This document shows, one piece after another, positions 7,571 through 14,843 of a stretch of DNA of 28,477 nt. Made by a program: the position numbers and the translations under genes. Source of the stretch: Bacilli bacterium (lineage in GTDB: Bacteria > Bacillota_I > Bacilli_A > RF39 > UBA660); NCBI GenBank assembly GCA_028684435.1, contig JAQUFX010000008.1, positions 1-28,477 on the forward strand. Reading direction: 5' to 3'. The first letter of the stretch is position 1. Each line of letters begins with the position of its first letter. The notes beneath the pieces were generated by a model, which made no database searches, was not told the origin of the DNA, and saw nothing but the letters and a program-made list of their open reading frames with translations.

Positions 7571-8173
7571 ATGAAAGAAAATAGATCAAATACTTTGTTA
7601 TTAACTGTCATTGGAGTTGCAACTTTATTAGTGGCTGTAATTGGAGCATCATTTGCATACTTTACCGCTAAGATTAGTGGTTCAGAAACTGCTACTACTG
7701 TTACTGTTGGAGCAGGTACATTGGCAATTGCATATTCAGGTGGAGGTGGGGCTTTAGTATCTACTGAACCATTGGAACCAATTACTGATGGTACTCCGGT
7801 AATATCAAAAACATTTACAATTACAGGAAATAATAGTACTGCTGCTGTTATGCCTTATACTATTAAAATAGTAGTTCTAGGGAATTCCTTTACTTCAAAC
7901 ACTTTAAAATATTCATTAGATTCTACTAATACTGGTGGAAATGGTTATATTGTCCCAGATAAAGCAGAAACTGGTATTGCAACTGGAGCAAGTAATATTA
8001 CTTTAGGTACAGGATATTTTTCTGGGGTAGTAACTAGTTCTGTTCATACATATATCTTAAATATCTACTTCCCAGATACTGGGGTGAATCAAGATGTTGA
8101 TAAAAATAAAGAATTTACCGCTTATGTTGAAACAACTGTTGAACAAATTTATACTACAACACCAGCTCCATAA
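7571..8173 (+). CDS. SipW-type secreted camelysin/TasA-like surface protein 2
   Basis: Tandem paralogue of the preceding protein, 200 residues, with the same export signal (TLLLTVIGVATLLVAVIGASFAYFTA, split around residues 8-33) and the same C-terminal pattern: NITLGTGYF and LNIYFPDTGVNQD correspond to NLGSGYF and NIYFPDSGVSQD in protein 1. The middle regions differ, including a GGGG patch here. It ends in a short Thr/Pro tail (TTTPAP). ATG 7571 follows AAGGAGGG with ideal spacing, 29 bases after the first gene and before a terminator, so the two form a bicistronic unit. Confidence 0.82.
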   Translation: MKENRSNTLLLTVIGVATLLVAVIGASFAYFTAKISGSETATTVTVGAGTLAIAYSGGGGALVSTEPLEPITDGTPVISKTFTITGNNSTAAVMPYTIKIVVLGNSFTSNTLKYSLDSTNTGGNGYIVPDKAETGIATGASNITLGTGYFSGVVTSSVHTYILNIYFPDTGVNQDVDKNKEFTAYVETTVEQIYTTTPAP

Positions 8174-8182
8174 ACACAAATT

Positions 8183-8200
8183 AGCCGTAAGGCTTTTTTT
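8183..8200 (+). terminator. Intrinsic terminator after camelysin-like pair
   Basis: AGCC at 8183-8186 and GGCT at 8191-8194 form a short GC-rich stem with loop GTAA, followed by seven T's to 8200. Confidence 0.65.
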
Positions 8201-8201
8201 A

Positions 8202-8230
8202 TTGCGTTTTAAATAAAAAATGTATATAAT
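8202..8230 (+). promoter_or_regulatory. Promoter for the SipW-class signal peptidase
   Basis: TTGCGT at 8202-8207, exactly 17 bases, then a perfect TATAAT at 8225-8230. It lies immediately after the preceding terminator and 28 bases before the GTG start, so the peptidase can be expressed apart from its presumed substrates. Confidence 0.6.
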
Positions 8231-8258
8231 GATATTAGAGTAGATGGGCGGAATTTAA

Positions 8259-8972
8259 GTGGAAAAAAGTAACCAAGAAAAATTATTAACACTTAAAGAA
8301 TCACTAAATCACGTTGGCAAATTATTATCAACGGCAGTGATTATAATCCTTATGTTAATAGGGGCTTTTTTAATGTACTATGTTGTAAGTGCTAAATTAA
8401 TTTCTCAAAAAGCAGGGGTTGTACCTAAAATTTCTTTATATACTATAATAAGTGGAAGCATGGAGCCATCTATAAAAGTTTTTGATATTATTTTAGACGT
8501 TAGAATAGATGATCCAACTAAAGTAAAAGTCGGAGATGTTATAACATTTATTTCAACGAGTTCTATAAGTAAAGGTAAAACCGTAACTCATAGAGTTATG
8601 GATATAAAAAAAGTAAATGATAAATATGAATTTGTAACTAAAGGAGACAATAATCCTTCAGCTGATAGTGATACTGCTAAAGAAGATAATTTAATTGGCA
8701 AAACTGTCTTAAAAATACCTAAATTAGGTTATATTCAATGGTTTATATTGAGCAAACTAGGTTGGATTATTTTGATATTATTACCTGCTATAGGGATTAT
8801 ACTTTATGATGCAATGAAGCTATTTAATATTATTGGGGTAAATGAGAATGCTAAAGATATAAAAAATAACTCAACTTTATTAAGTTACAGTAGAAAAGCT
8901 GAAAATAAAAAAATTGAAGAAATAATGGAAAAAATTAAAAAGAAAAGATATTCTGTAAAAGATAAAAAATAA
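8259..8972 (+). CDS. sipW: SipW-class (ER-type) signal peptidase I
   Basis: Membrane signal peptidase of the archaeal/ER-like branch that removes signal peptides from TasA/camelysin-type proteins. Membrane segments are near residues 22-44 and 161-186. The catalytic serine is S67 in SGSMEP. The general base is a histidine, H111 in VTHRV, where bacterial Lep-type enzymes have lysine; the conserved acidic patch is KGDNNPSADSD at 128-138. At 237 residues it is longer than Bacillus SipW because of a lysine-rich cytoplasmic tail after residue 190. GTG 8259 is supported by GGGCGGAA upstream. Two likely substrates are encoded directly upstream. Confidence 0.93.
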   Translation: MEKSNQEKLLTLKESLNHVGKLLSTAVIIILMLIGAFLMYYVVSAKLISQKAGVVPKISLYTIISGSMEPSIKVFDIILDVRIDDPTKVKVGDVITFISTSSISKGKTVTHRVMDIKKVNDKYEFVTKGDNNPSADSDTAKEDNLIGKTVLKIPKLGYIQWFILSKLGWIILILLPAIGIILYDAMKLFNIIGVNENAKDIKNNSTLLSYSRKAENKKIEEIMEKIKKKRYSVKDKK

Positions 8973-8987
8973 CTACGGTCTATAAGT

Positions 8988-9016
8988 TTGACAAACAAAT
9001 AAAACAATGATAGTAT
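8988..9016 (+). promoter_or_regulatory. Consensus -35, extended -10 promoter for InlB-repeat protein
   Basis: A perfect TTGACA at 8988-8993, 17-base spacer, then TGA-TAGTAT with -10 at 9011-9016. It resembles the promoter at 6912-6940 (same spacing, same TGn extension, TA(C/G)TAT box), so these surface genes may be expressed alike. Confidence 0.65.
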
Positions 9017-9049
9017 AAAAAATATTAAATGAATCAGGGGTGGTTTATT

Positions 9050-9823
9050 ATGTACGAAAATGAACAAATCAAATTTGATTGGAAAGGCTTCTTATTAAAA
9101 TTACTTTTTTTAATAATAGTTTTGATATTGATTATTAAATTACTTCCTTTAAAAAGAAAAGAAAATCAAGTGGTTAAAAGCGAAGTATTTGTTAATAATT
9201 TAGAAATAATGAGAAATACAAGTAATACCTATTTTAAAATAGATAATCTTCCTACTGAAGCAGAAAAAATTTCTAAAATTAACTTAAAAGATTTAATTAG
9301 TGTAGGAGGCATTAAGACTTTAAAAGATGCTGCTGGGAAGCCTTGTAATGAAGATGCTAGTTATATTAAAGTTACTAAAGAAAATGATGAATATAAATTT
9401 GAATTTCATTTAGTTTGTAATAATGAAGAAGATACATCATATTTAACAAAAAGATATGATAAAAAGATAGAAACAACTAAAATCACTTCAACAACAACAA
9501 CAACTAAAAAGATAATAAAAAAGACTAATAATTATAGTAATACAGAAAGCTATACTAGTAAAACTACTCAAAATATTACCATAACAAGAAAAGTTATTAA
9601 ATCGACAACAACTTCTAATAAAGTAGTTATTATATTTAATACAAATGGTGGAACAAATATTGACAGTCAATATATAGTTAAAGGTACTACACCTTCAAGA
9701 CCGGTTAATCCAACAAAATATGGTTATACATTCATTGGATGGAATTATAATAATAATGATTATAATTTTTACATTCCTGTAAACCAAAATATGATATTAG
9801 TAGCTAAATGGAAAGCTAATTAA
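9050..9823 (+). CDS. Membrane-anchored surface protein with Thr-rich stalk and InlB B-repeat
   Basis: Predicted exported protein of 257 residues; specific function unknown. A membrane anchor spans about residues 13-36 (FLLKLLFLIIVLILIIKLL). An extracytoplasmic domain at about 45-135 contains two cysteines (GKPCNED and HLVCNNEED), followed by a Thr/Lys/Ser-rich linker at about 140-195. The C-terminus from about 195 (IFNTNGGTNID ... YGYTFIGWN ... NMILVAKWKAN) is an InlB/Listeria-Bacteroides B-type repeat, a beta-grasp-like surface module. The start is ATG 9050 because AGGGGTGG ends seven bases before it; ATG 9029 has no ribosome site. The two-cysteine domain resembles one in the convergent neighbour. 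Attachment to the outside of the membrane is inferred. Confidence 0.75.
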   Translation: MYENEQIKFDWKGFLLKLLFLIIVLILIIKLLPLKRKENQVVKSEVFVNNLEIMRNTSNTYFKIDNLPTEAEKISKINLKDLISVGGIKTLKDAAGKPCNEDASYIKVTKENDEYKFEFHLVCNNEEDTSYLTKRYDKKIETTKITSTTTTTKKIIKKTNNYSNTESYTSKTTQNITITRKVIKSTTTSNKVVIIFNTNGGTNIDSQYIVKGTTPSRPVNPTKYGYTFIGWNYNNNDYNFYIPVNQNMILVAKWKAN

Positions 9824-9833
9824 TTTATTAGAT

Positions 9834-9868
9834 AAACAAAGACAAGCTTAAGATCTTGTCTTTGTTTT
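9834..9868. terminator. Bidirectional terminator, 13-bp perfect stem
   Basis: AAACAAAGACAAG at 9834-9846 is the exact reverse complement of CTTGTCTTTGTTT at 9855-9867, with an 8-base loop. The A/T ends of the stem supply T-runs on both strands. It lies exactly between the convergent genes ending at 9823 (+) and 9875 (-), so it can serve both. Confidence 0.85.
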
Positions 9869-9874
9869 AAAATA

Positions 9875-10963
9875 TTATTTTATTATATAAGGGTCTTCTA
9901 GAGTTCCAGTTCCAGATGAATATAACACATCTTTATTTAAATGGGCTACTATTTTTATAGCACTTGAATTAGAAGCTGAGGATAATGATAAAGAACTACT
10001 TATTCTATAAACTTTATCTGATGTGTCTGCATCTGCTGTTATAGTCCAAGTATAAGCTAAGTCAGAAGCTAAATAATTATAATTTATACAACTTACATCT
10101 AAAGTACTAGAACAATTTGGGTCTAAACTAGCTAATAAATATTCATTTGCTTGAACTAAACCAAATACTTGATCTTCAATTATTTGAGAACATTCTATTT
10201 GGCCATTGTTAATAGTTTCATTGATTGATCTTTTTCCAGTACATAAATCATATTTAACAAAATAGGCACGATTGTCATCGGTAAATTCTTCATTATTGTT
10301 ATAAATATTATTTAAAGTATCTTTTATTCTACTATTAATATCATTCGTAATAAAGTCATTTATTCCAGATTTCATTTTCTTTTCAATATTATATCTATTA
10401 TCCCATGTAACCGATTTTCCTCTTGTTGTATCAATTATTCTTAATGTTCCATCACTATTAATTTTTATTATTTGCCATATTTTATTTGCAAATGAAATAT
10501 AGTTATTTAAATTTTCTCCTCTATATATATAAATATCATCATATTTATATAACCCACTTCCTGTAGTTACTAAATTTTTACTTTCAGTTAATTTATCTAC
10601 TAATGTTTTTGTAGATATATCATTACAAGTAAGTTTTGGTATATATAAATAATGGCCATTATTATTTGATACCATTATTTCACCACTACATATTTCTCCG
10701 GTTTTTAATTTTAAATTTTTAATTTTATTATCGGTTATAAAATGTTGGGCTGATACTGAAGTAGTTTTACCTTCATCAGGAAGTTCCTTTTTATTGTCTT
10801 CATAATAATTTTTAGTTAGGACTATTAATCGATCTTCTAATTCTTCAAAATTATATTTTTTATTTTTACCGCAACTTGTTATTAAAGTAATTATAATAAT
10901 TAATAAAATTAAACCAGCAATAGCTAATGCTATTTTTTTTAATAAATTTTCATCGATTTTCAT
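9875..10963 (-). CDS. Probable surface lipoprotein, two-cysteine pilin-like domain, unknown function
   Basis: Exported protein of 362 residues that I cannot assign to a characterised function. The N-terminus has a hydrophobic segment at about 11-28 followed by I-T-S-C (C31), an acceptable lipobox, so a lipoprotein is likely; a simple membrane anchor is the alternative. Residues about 36-115 (NYYEDNKKELPDEG ... LKTGEICSGE ... YIPKLTCND) resemble the two-cysteine domain of the convergent gene. The remainder carries KIWQIIKINSDGTLRIID and a C-terminal GTGTLEDPYIIK, a pattern I associate with surface proteins of uncultured Firmicutes. Start: ATG 10963 has GGGGAG about nine bases upstream; the in-frame ATG at 10981 has a weaker site. 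Confidence 0.65.
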   Translation of the reverse strand: MKIDENLLKKIALAIAGLILLIIIITLITSCGKNKKYNFEELEDRLIVLTKNYYEDNKKELPDEGKTTSVSAQHFITDNKIKNLKLKTGEICSGEIMVSNNNGHYLYIPKLTCNDISTKTLVDKLTESKNLVTTGSGLYKYDDIYIYRGENLNNYISFANKIWQIIKINSDGTLRIIDTTRGKSVTWDNRYNIEKKMKSGINDFITNDINSRIKDTLNNIYNNNEEFTDDNRAYFVKYDLCTGKRSINETINNGQIECSQIIEDQVFGLVQANEYLLASLDPNCSSTLDVSCINYNYLASDLAYTWTITADADTSDKVYRISSSLSLSSASNSSAIKIVAHLNKDVLYSSGTGTLEDPYIIK

Positions 10964-10991
10964 AGATTTATTACTCCCCATTTCTAAATAA

Positions 10992-11020
10992 ATTATATCA
11001 AAATAAAGAAATTTTTACAA
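10992..11020 (-). promoter_or_regulatory. Extended -10 promoter for the - strand lipoprotein gene
   Basis: Read on the - strand: TTGTAA (11020-11015), 17-base spacer ending TGA, then TATAAT (10997-10992). This combines a good -35, ideal spacing and a perfect extended -10, about 28 bases upstream of ATG 10963. It faces away from the DUF3048 gene. Confidence 0.65.
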
Positions 11021-11077
11021 TTAATTATTTTAAATGAAGGGTTATTATGTTATGATAACAATGAAAGAGGAAGTTTT

Positions 11078-12133
11078 ATGAAAAAAAAGAAAAATAAGAT
11101 GAAAATTAATAAAAAAGTTAATTATATATTAGGTGGAATATCTTTATTTATTTTAATATCTATAGGAGTATATTATTTTATTAATAATAATAAGTCATCA
11201 AATAATAATGTTGAAGAAGAACCTGAAGTAGTAGAAAAAGAAAAAAAGTTAGAAATAGTAGATTTGGATTCAAAAATTAGACCATATGCAATTATGATAA
11301 ATAATATTGGAGTTGCTAGACCGTTACAAAGTGGACTTCAAGACGCTTATATTATGTATGAAATGATTGTCGAAGGAGGACTTACTCGTTATTTAGCATT
11401 ATTTATGGATAAAGATGTTGATAGAATAGGTTCAATTAGAAGTGCTCGCCATTATTATTTAGATTATGCCTTAGAAAATGATGCCTTTTATGTTCATCAT
11501 GGGCAATCACCTCAAGCTCAAGCTCAATTTTCATCTTTAGGAATTGATCGTATAGTAGTTGATAATTCAAAAACAGGATGGAGAGATAAAAAGTTAAGAG
11601 TAGCTAGTGAACATACATTATTTACTAGTACTAAAAAATTAGAATCTGGTATAGGTAACAAAAGAACTGAAAGGAAAAAGGATTTATTATTAAATTATAG
11701 TATTGAAGAAATAAACTTAGATAAATATAATGATGCTAAACTTGCTAATAATGTTGAAATTGAATATTCTAATCATGTAAAATCTTCTTATGTATATGAT
11801 TTGAATCTAAAAACTTATAAAAGATTTGTTAATGGCAAAGAACATATTGATTATGTTACAGAAAAACAATATACCTTTAAAAATATTATTACTTATCAAG
11901 TAAGAAATTATTCAATATCAGGAGATAGTAGTGGAAGACAAGAATTAAATAATGTTGGAGAAGGTAGCGGATATTATGTAACTAACGGTTATGCAGTCCC
12001 AATTATTTGGAGTAAGTCATCAAGAAGTTCACAAACTGTTTATAAATATCAAAATGGGGAAGAAATAATTGTAAATGATGGAAATACTTTTATTCAGATT
12101 CAACCATCAAATAAAAGTTTAATAATTAATTAA
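11078..12133 (+). CDS. DUF3048 (YerB-like) membrane-anchored protein
   Basis: Extracytoplasmic protein of the DUF3048 family, which includes Bacillus YerB; its biochemical role is not established. The 351 residues begin with a very lysine-rich cytoplasmic tip, a membrane anchor at about 17-35, an acidic linker, and the family domain from about 70 onward. Diagnostic stretches are RPYAIMINN, RPLQSGLQDAYIMYE, EGGLTRYLALF, RIGSIRSARHYYLD and VHHGQSPQA. A conserved C-terminal part with YYVTNGYAVPIIWSK is present. Unlike Bacillus YerB no lipobox is evident, so it is probably anchored by the N-terminal helix. ATG 11078 follows AAGAGGAAG. The gene diverges from the lipoprotein gene and is followed by a small membrane protein. 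Confidence 0.88.
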   Translation: MKKKKNKMKINKKVNYILGGISLFILISIGVYYFINNNKSSNNNVEEEPEVVEKEKKLEIVDLDSKIRPYAIMINNIGVARPLQSGLQDAYIMYEMIVEGGLTRYLALFMDKDVDRIGSIRSARHYYLDYALENDAFYVHHGQSPQAQAQFSSLGIDRIVVDNSKTGWRDKKLRVASEHTLFTSTKKLESGIGNKRTERKKDLLLNYSIEEINLDKYNDAKLANNVEIEYSNHVKSSYVYDLNLKTYKRFVNGKEHIDYVTEKQYTFKNIITYQVRNYSISGDSSGRQELNNVGEGSGYYVTNGYAVPIIWSKSSRSSQTVYKYQNGEEIIVNDGNTFIQIQPSNKSLIIN

Positions 12134-12179
12134 TATTTAGAATATACTTAAATAAGTAAAGATAGAAAGGGAGAATGTA

Positions 12180-12527
12180 GTGAAAGAATTTATAGTTGAT
12201 CATTATTTATTAATAATGATTGTTGCTGCATTTTTAGTATTTGCGCTATTAGGTTATATAATTGATACTACTAGAAATAAAAAGAAAGATGATACTGTTA
12301 ACCAATCAAAAGAAGAAAATATGCTTTTAACTGAAAATTCGGTTCCGGATATTCAGCCAGAAGTTGAAGAATCTGAAGAAGATATAGTAAATACTGAAGA
12401 AAGTTTATCTCAAATTTCAGAAGTAGATAATGTAAATACTAAAGATAATCTTGTTCTTGCAGAACAAAATGAAAAAGAAGATGCAGAACCAATAACAAAT
12501 AGTGAAGAAGCAAAAGATAATCAATAG
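12180..12527 (+). CDS. Small membrane protein with acidic tail, unknown function
   Basis: Not recognised. The 115-residue product has one membrane helix at about residues 8-28 (LLIMIVAAFLVFALLGYII), a short basic stop-transfer stretch (RNKKK) and then about 75 residues rich in Glu, Asp, Asn and Gln with no hydrophobic core. The tail is probably disordered and cytoplasmic by the positive-inside rule. The GTG start at 12180 follows GGGAG at 12169-12173. It lies 46 bases after the DUF3048 gene and ends in a strong terminator whose stem overlaps the stop codon, so it is probably cotranscribed with DUF3048 and separate from cdaA. Confidence 0.7.
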   Translation: MKEFIVDHYLLIMIVAAFLVFALLGYIIDTTRNKKKDDTVNQSKEENMLLTENSVPDIQPEVEESEEDIVNTEESLSQISEVDNVNTKDNLVLAEQNEKEDAEPITNSEEAKDNQ

Positions 12528-12540
12528 TATTATCTTTTTT
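12512..12540 (+). terminator. Strong intrinsic terminator overlapping the stop of the acidic-tail gene
   Basis: AAAAGATAAT at 12512-12521 pairs perfectly with ATTATCTTTT at 12529-12538 across a 7-base loop, with a T-run to 12540. The TAG stop is in the loop. Confidence 0.8.
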
Positions 12541-12570
12541 AAATGTGTGATAGTATTTTATTAAAAATTT

Positions 12571-12579
12571 TGATATAAT
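12571..12579 (+). promoter_or_regulatory. Extended -10 element for cdaA
   Basis: TGA-TATAAT at 12571-12579 lies 29 bases before the cdaA start and just after a terminator. The -35 position reads TAGTAT, which is poor, so recognition would depend on the TGn extension. Confidence 0.5.
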
Positions 12580-12608
12580 ATCTATACTACTAAAGGAGTG
12601 ATATTTAT

Positions 12609-13424
12609 ATGACGTTAATGTCATTATGGAATATAGTAACAAAAATAATAGATATAAGTATAGTATGGTTTATCTTTTACTATTTACTTAAGAATTTGAA
12701 AAATAATGTCAAATTAGTATTAATATTTAAAGGTGTAGCAATCGTTGTTATTATTAAGATTTTTAGTAATTTATTAAACTTATTTACCGTAGGTGTACTT
12801 TTAGAATATGTAATATCTTGGGGCCCTTTAGCACTTATAATTATCTTTCAGCCTGAAATTAGAGCCGTTTTAGAATCAATAGGAAGAAGTCAATTATTAG
12901 GAAGACATAAGGTTTTAACAGTTGATGAAAGAGAAAGAGTCGTCTTTGAAATTATGGGTGCTATCGAATACTTAAAAAGAAATCGCATTGGAGCATTAAT
13001 AATAATTGAAAGAAATGTATCATTGCAAGAATATATAGTTCCGGCCCATAAAATATATGCCGATATTACATCTGTATTATTGGAATCAATATTTTATCCA
13101 GCCAATCCATTACATGATGGAGGAGTTATTATTCAAGGAGATCGTTTAACTTGTGCCGGAACTGTTTTTAAAACAAGCATGAATCCAAGTGTAAATAAAA
13201 AATTAGGAACTCGTCATCGAGCTGCTCTTGGAATTGCTGAAGAAACAGATGCTATAGCATTAATTGTATCAGAAGAAACAGGAAGAGTTAGTATTGCTGT
13301 TGACAGTAATTTAAATTATAATTTAACTTTAGAAGAATTTCGATTACTCTTATTAGAAGAATTGAAACCGAAAATGGAAGCTTTCTATGATGCAGATGAT
13401 GAAGAAGGTGAAGATGATGAATAA
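12609..13424 (+). CDS. cdaA: Diadenylate cyclase CdaA (c-di-AMP synthase)
   Basis: Membrane-bound enzyme that condenses two ATP to c-di-AMP, a messenger for potassium and cell-wall homeostasis. About three N-terminal membrane helices (residues ~8-85) are followed by the DAC domain. The catalytic DGG is at 170-172 (LHDGGVIIQGD) and the ATP-contacting RHR at 202-204 (GTRHRAALG). Length (271) is normal. A short acidic tail (DADDEEGEDDE) overlaps the start of cdaR, so the two are translationally coupled. The promoter candidate at 12571 and the terminator at 12512-12540 make this the first gene of a new unit. Confidence 0.97.
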   Translation: MTLMSLWNIVTKIIDISIVWFIFYYLLKNLKNNVKLVLIFKGVAIVVIIKIFSNLLNLFTVGVLLEYVISWGPLALIIIFQPEIRAVLESIGRSQLLGRHKVLTVDERERVVFEIMGAIEYLKRNRIGALIIIERNVSLQEYIVPAHKIYADITSVLLESIFYPANPLHDGGVIIQGDRLTCAGTVFKTSMNPSVNKKLGTRHRAALGIAEETDAIALIVSEETGRVSIAVDSNLNYNLTLEEFRLLLLEELKPKMEAFYDADDEEGEDDE

Positions 13425-14778
13425 AATAATTAAAGTTTTAGGATCATTTTTCAAATTTGTTTATAATATAATTGATAAATTTATAATTATACCAATAAGT
13501 AGAATTATTTATCGAATTAGTGAATTATCTAAAAATAATGGTGGAAAATTTGAAAGAATATTAAACAGGCCAAATATATTAATATATATATCTCTATTTT
13601 GCGCAATTATAATGTTTTTATTAATTGATACTAAAGCAATTAGTTTAGTAACTGAAGAAGCAGAAGTTCTAACAGCTCAACCTGTTAAGCTTATTTATAA
13701 TGAAGAGGCTTATGTAGTTGAAGGGGTTCCTGAAACAGTAGATATTACCTTAATAGGAAGAAAAAGTGATTTATATTTAGCTAAACAATTAGGAGAACAT
13801 GAGGTAATACTTGATTTAAGTGGCTATACTACTGGACAATATAAAGTGAAATTTAAATATAATCATAGTATCGGTTCGGTTAATTATAAATTAGATCCAA
13901 GTAGTATTACTGTTAAAATAAGCGAAAAGATAAGCATGGTTAAATCTTTATCATATGATTTATTATATCAAGATAAATTGGATAATAAATTATCAATTAA
14001 AGATGTAAAATTAGATCGTAATGAAGTTATTGTTAAAGGTTCAGCAGAAGCATTAGAAACTGTATCTTCAGTTAAAGCTTTAATTGATTTAAAAGCTGCA
14101 AATTTAACAGAAAAAGGTACCTTTACTGTCGATTCAATAATACTCGTCGCTTATGATAATAATGGGGTTAAAATAGAAAATGTAGAAATTGTACCAGCTA
14201 AAGTGAGTGCTTCGATAGTTGTAGATTCTTATTATGTAGAATTACCAGTTAAAGTAGTTACTGAAGGAACTTTAACAGTTGGCTATGCAATTTCGAATGT
14301 AACTAGTTCGGTAAATAAAGTAAGAGTATATGGAGAACAATCTATTATTGATAATTTAAATTATATTGCAGCTGGTATTAACATTGATGGTTTAAGTACT
14401 GCTAAAACTTTTAACGTTTCATTAACCAAACCAGCTGGAGTAAGATTTATGACTGAAACAACTACAAGTGTAGAAGTAACTTTACAATCAGAAGTAAGTA
14501 AGGAATTTAATAATATTCAGATTGAATCAATAAATTTAGGAAGTAATTATAGTGTGGGAGCTGTTAGTGAAGCTGATCGTGCAATCACGGTTATTGCTAA
14601 AGGAGTTCAAAGCGTGCTTGATAATATTGAATTAACTTCTATAAAAGCTCAAATAGATTTAAGTGGATATGGTCCTGGTACTCATGAGGTTCCAATAATT
14701 GTATCAATAGATGATATTAGAGTAAATTTAATACCTAAAGTTACTACTGTAAAAGTAAAAGTAGTAGAAAAAGGTTAA
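13417..14778 (+). CDS. cdaR: YbbR-domain regulator CdaR
   Basis: Extracytoplasmic YbbR-repeat protein that modulates CdaA activity. One membrane helix at about residues 53-70 (ILIYISLFCAIIMFLLI) anchors it. The outside part carries about four YbbR repeats, recognisable by recurring TVDITLIGRKSDL, VIVKGSAEALETVSSVKA, VRVYGEQSIIDNL and TVIAKGVQSVLDNI units. The start is ATG 13417, eight bases after the GG of AAGGTG and overlapping the cdaA stop by eight bases. The frame extends to 13387, but those extra methionines have no ribosome site. In most Firmicutes glmM follows; here a terminator and a pilin gene follow instead. Confidence 0.93.
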   Translation: MNKIIKVLGSFFKFVYNIIDKFIIIPISRIIYRISELSKNNGGKFERILNRPNILIYISLFCAIIMFLLIDTKAISLVTEEAEVLTAQPVKLIYNEEAYVVEGVPETVDITLIGRKSDLYLAKQLGEHEVILDLSGYTTGQYKVKFKYNHSIGSVNYKLDPSSITVKISEKISMVKSLSYDLLYQDKLDNKLSIKDVKLDRNEVIVKGSAEALETVSSVKALIDLKAANLTEKGTFTVDSIILVAYDNNGVKIENVEIVPAKVSASIVVDSYYVELPVKVVTEGTLTVGYAISNVTSSVNKVRVYGEQSIIDNLNYIAAGINIDGLSTAKTFNVSLTKPAGVRFMTETTTSVEVTLQSEVSKEFNNIQIESINLGSNYSVGAVSEADRAITVIAKGVQSVLDNIELTSIKAQIDLSGYGPGTHEVPIIVSIDDIRVNLIPKVTTVKVKVVEKG

Positions 14779-14782
14779 GATT

Positions 14783-14808
14783 AAAAAGTAGTAATTCTAC
14801 TTTTTTTT
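14783..14808 (+). terminator. Intrinsic terminator after cdaR
   Basis: AAAAAGTAG at 14783-14791 pairs with CTACTTTTT at 14797-14805 across a TAATT loop, and T's continue to 14808. It cleanly ends the cdaA-cdaR unit. Confidence 0.85.
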
Positions 14809-14843
14809 GTTGATATATGATAATATTATAATAGGTGATATTA

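Noticed and set aside
14827..14832. TATAAT as promoter for the pilin gene
   Set aside because: It abuts the Shine-Dalgarno; transcription would start inside or after the ribosome site. It is likely chance in AT-rich DNA, though a near-leaderless message is not excluded.
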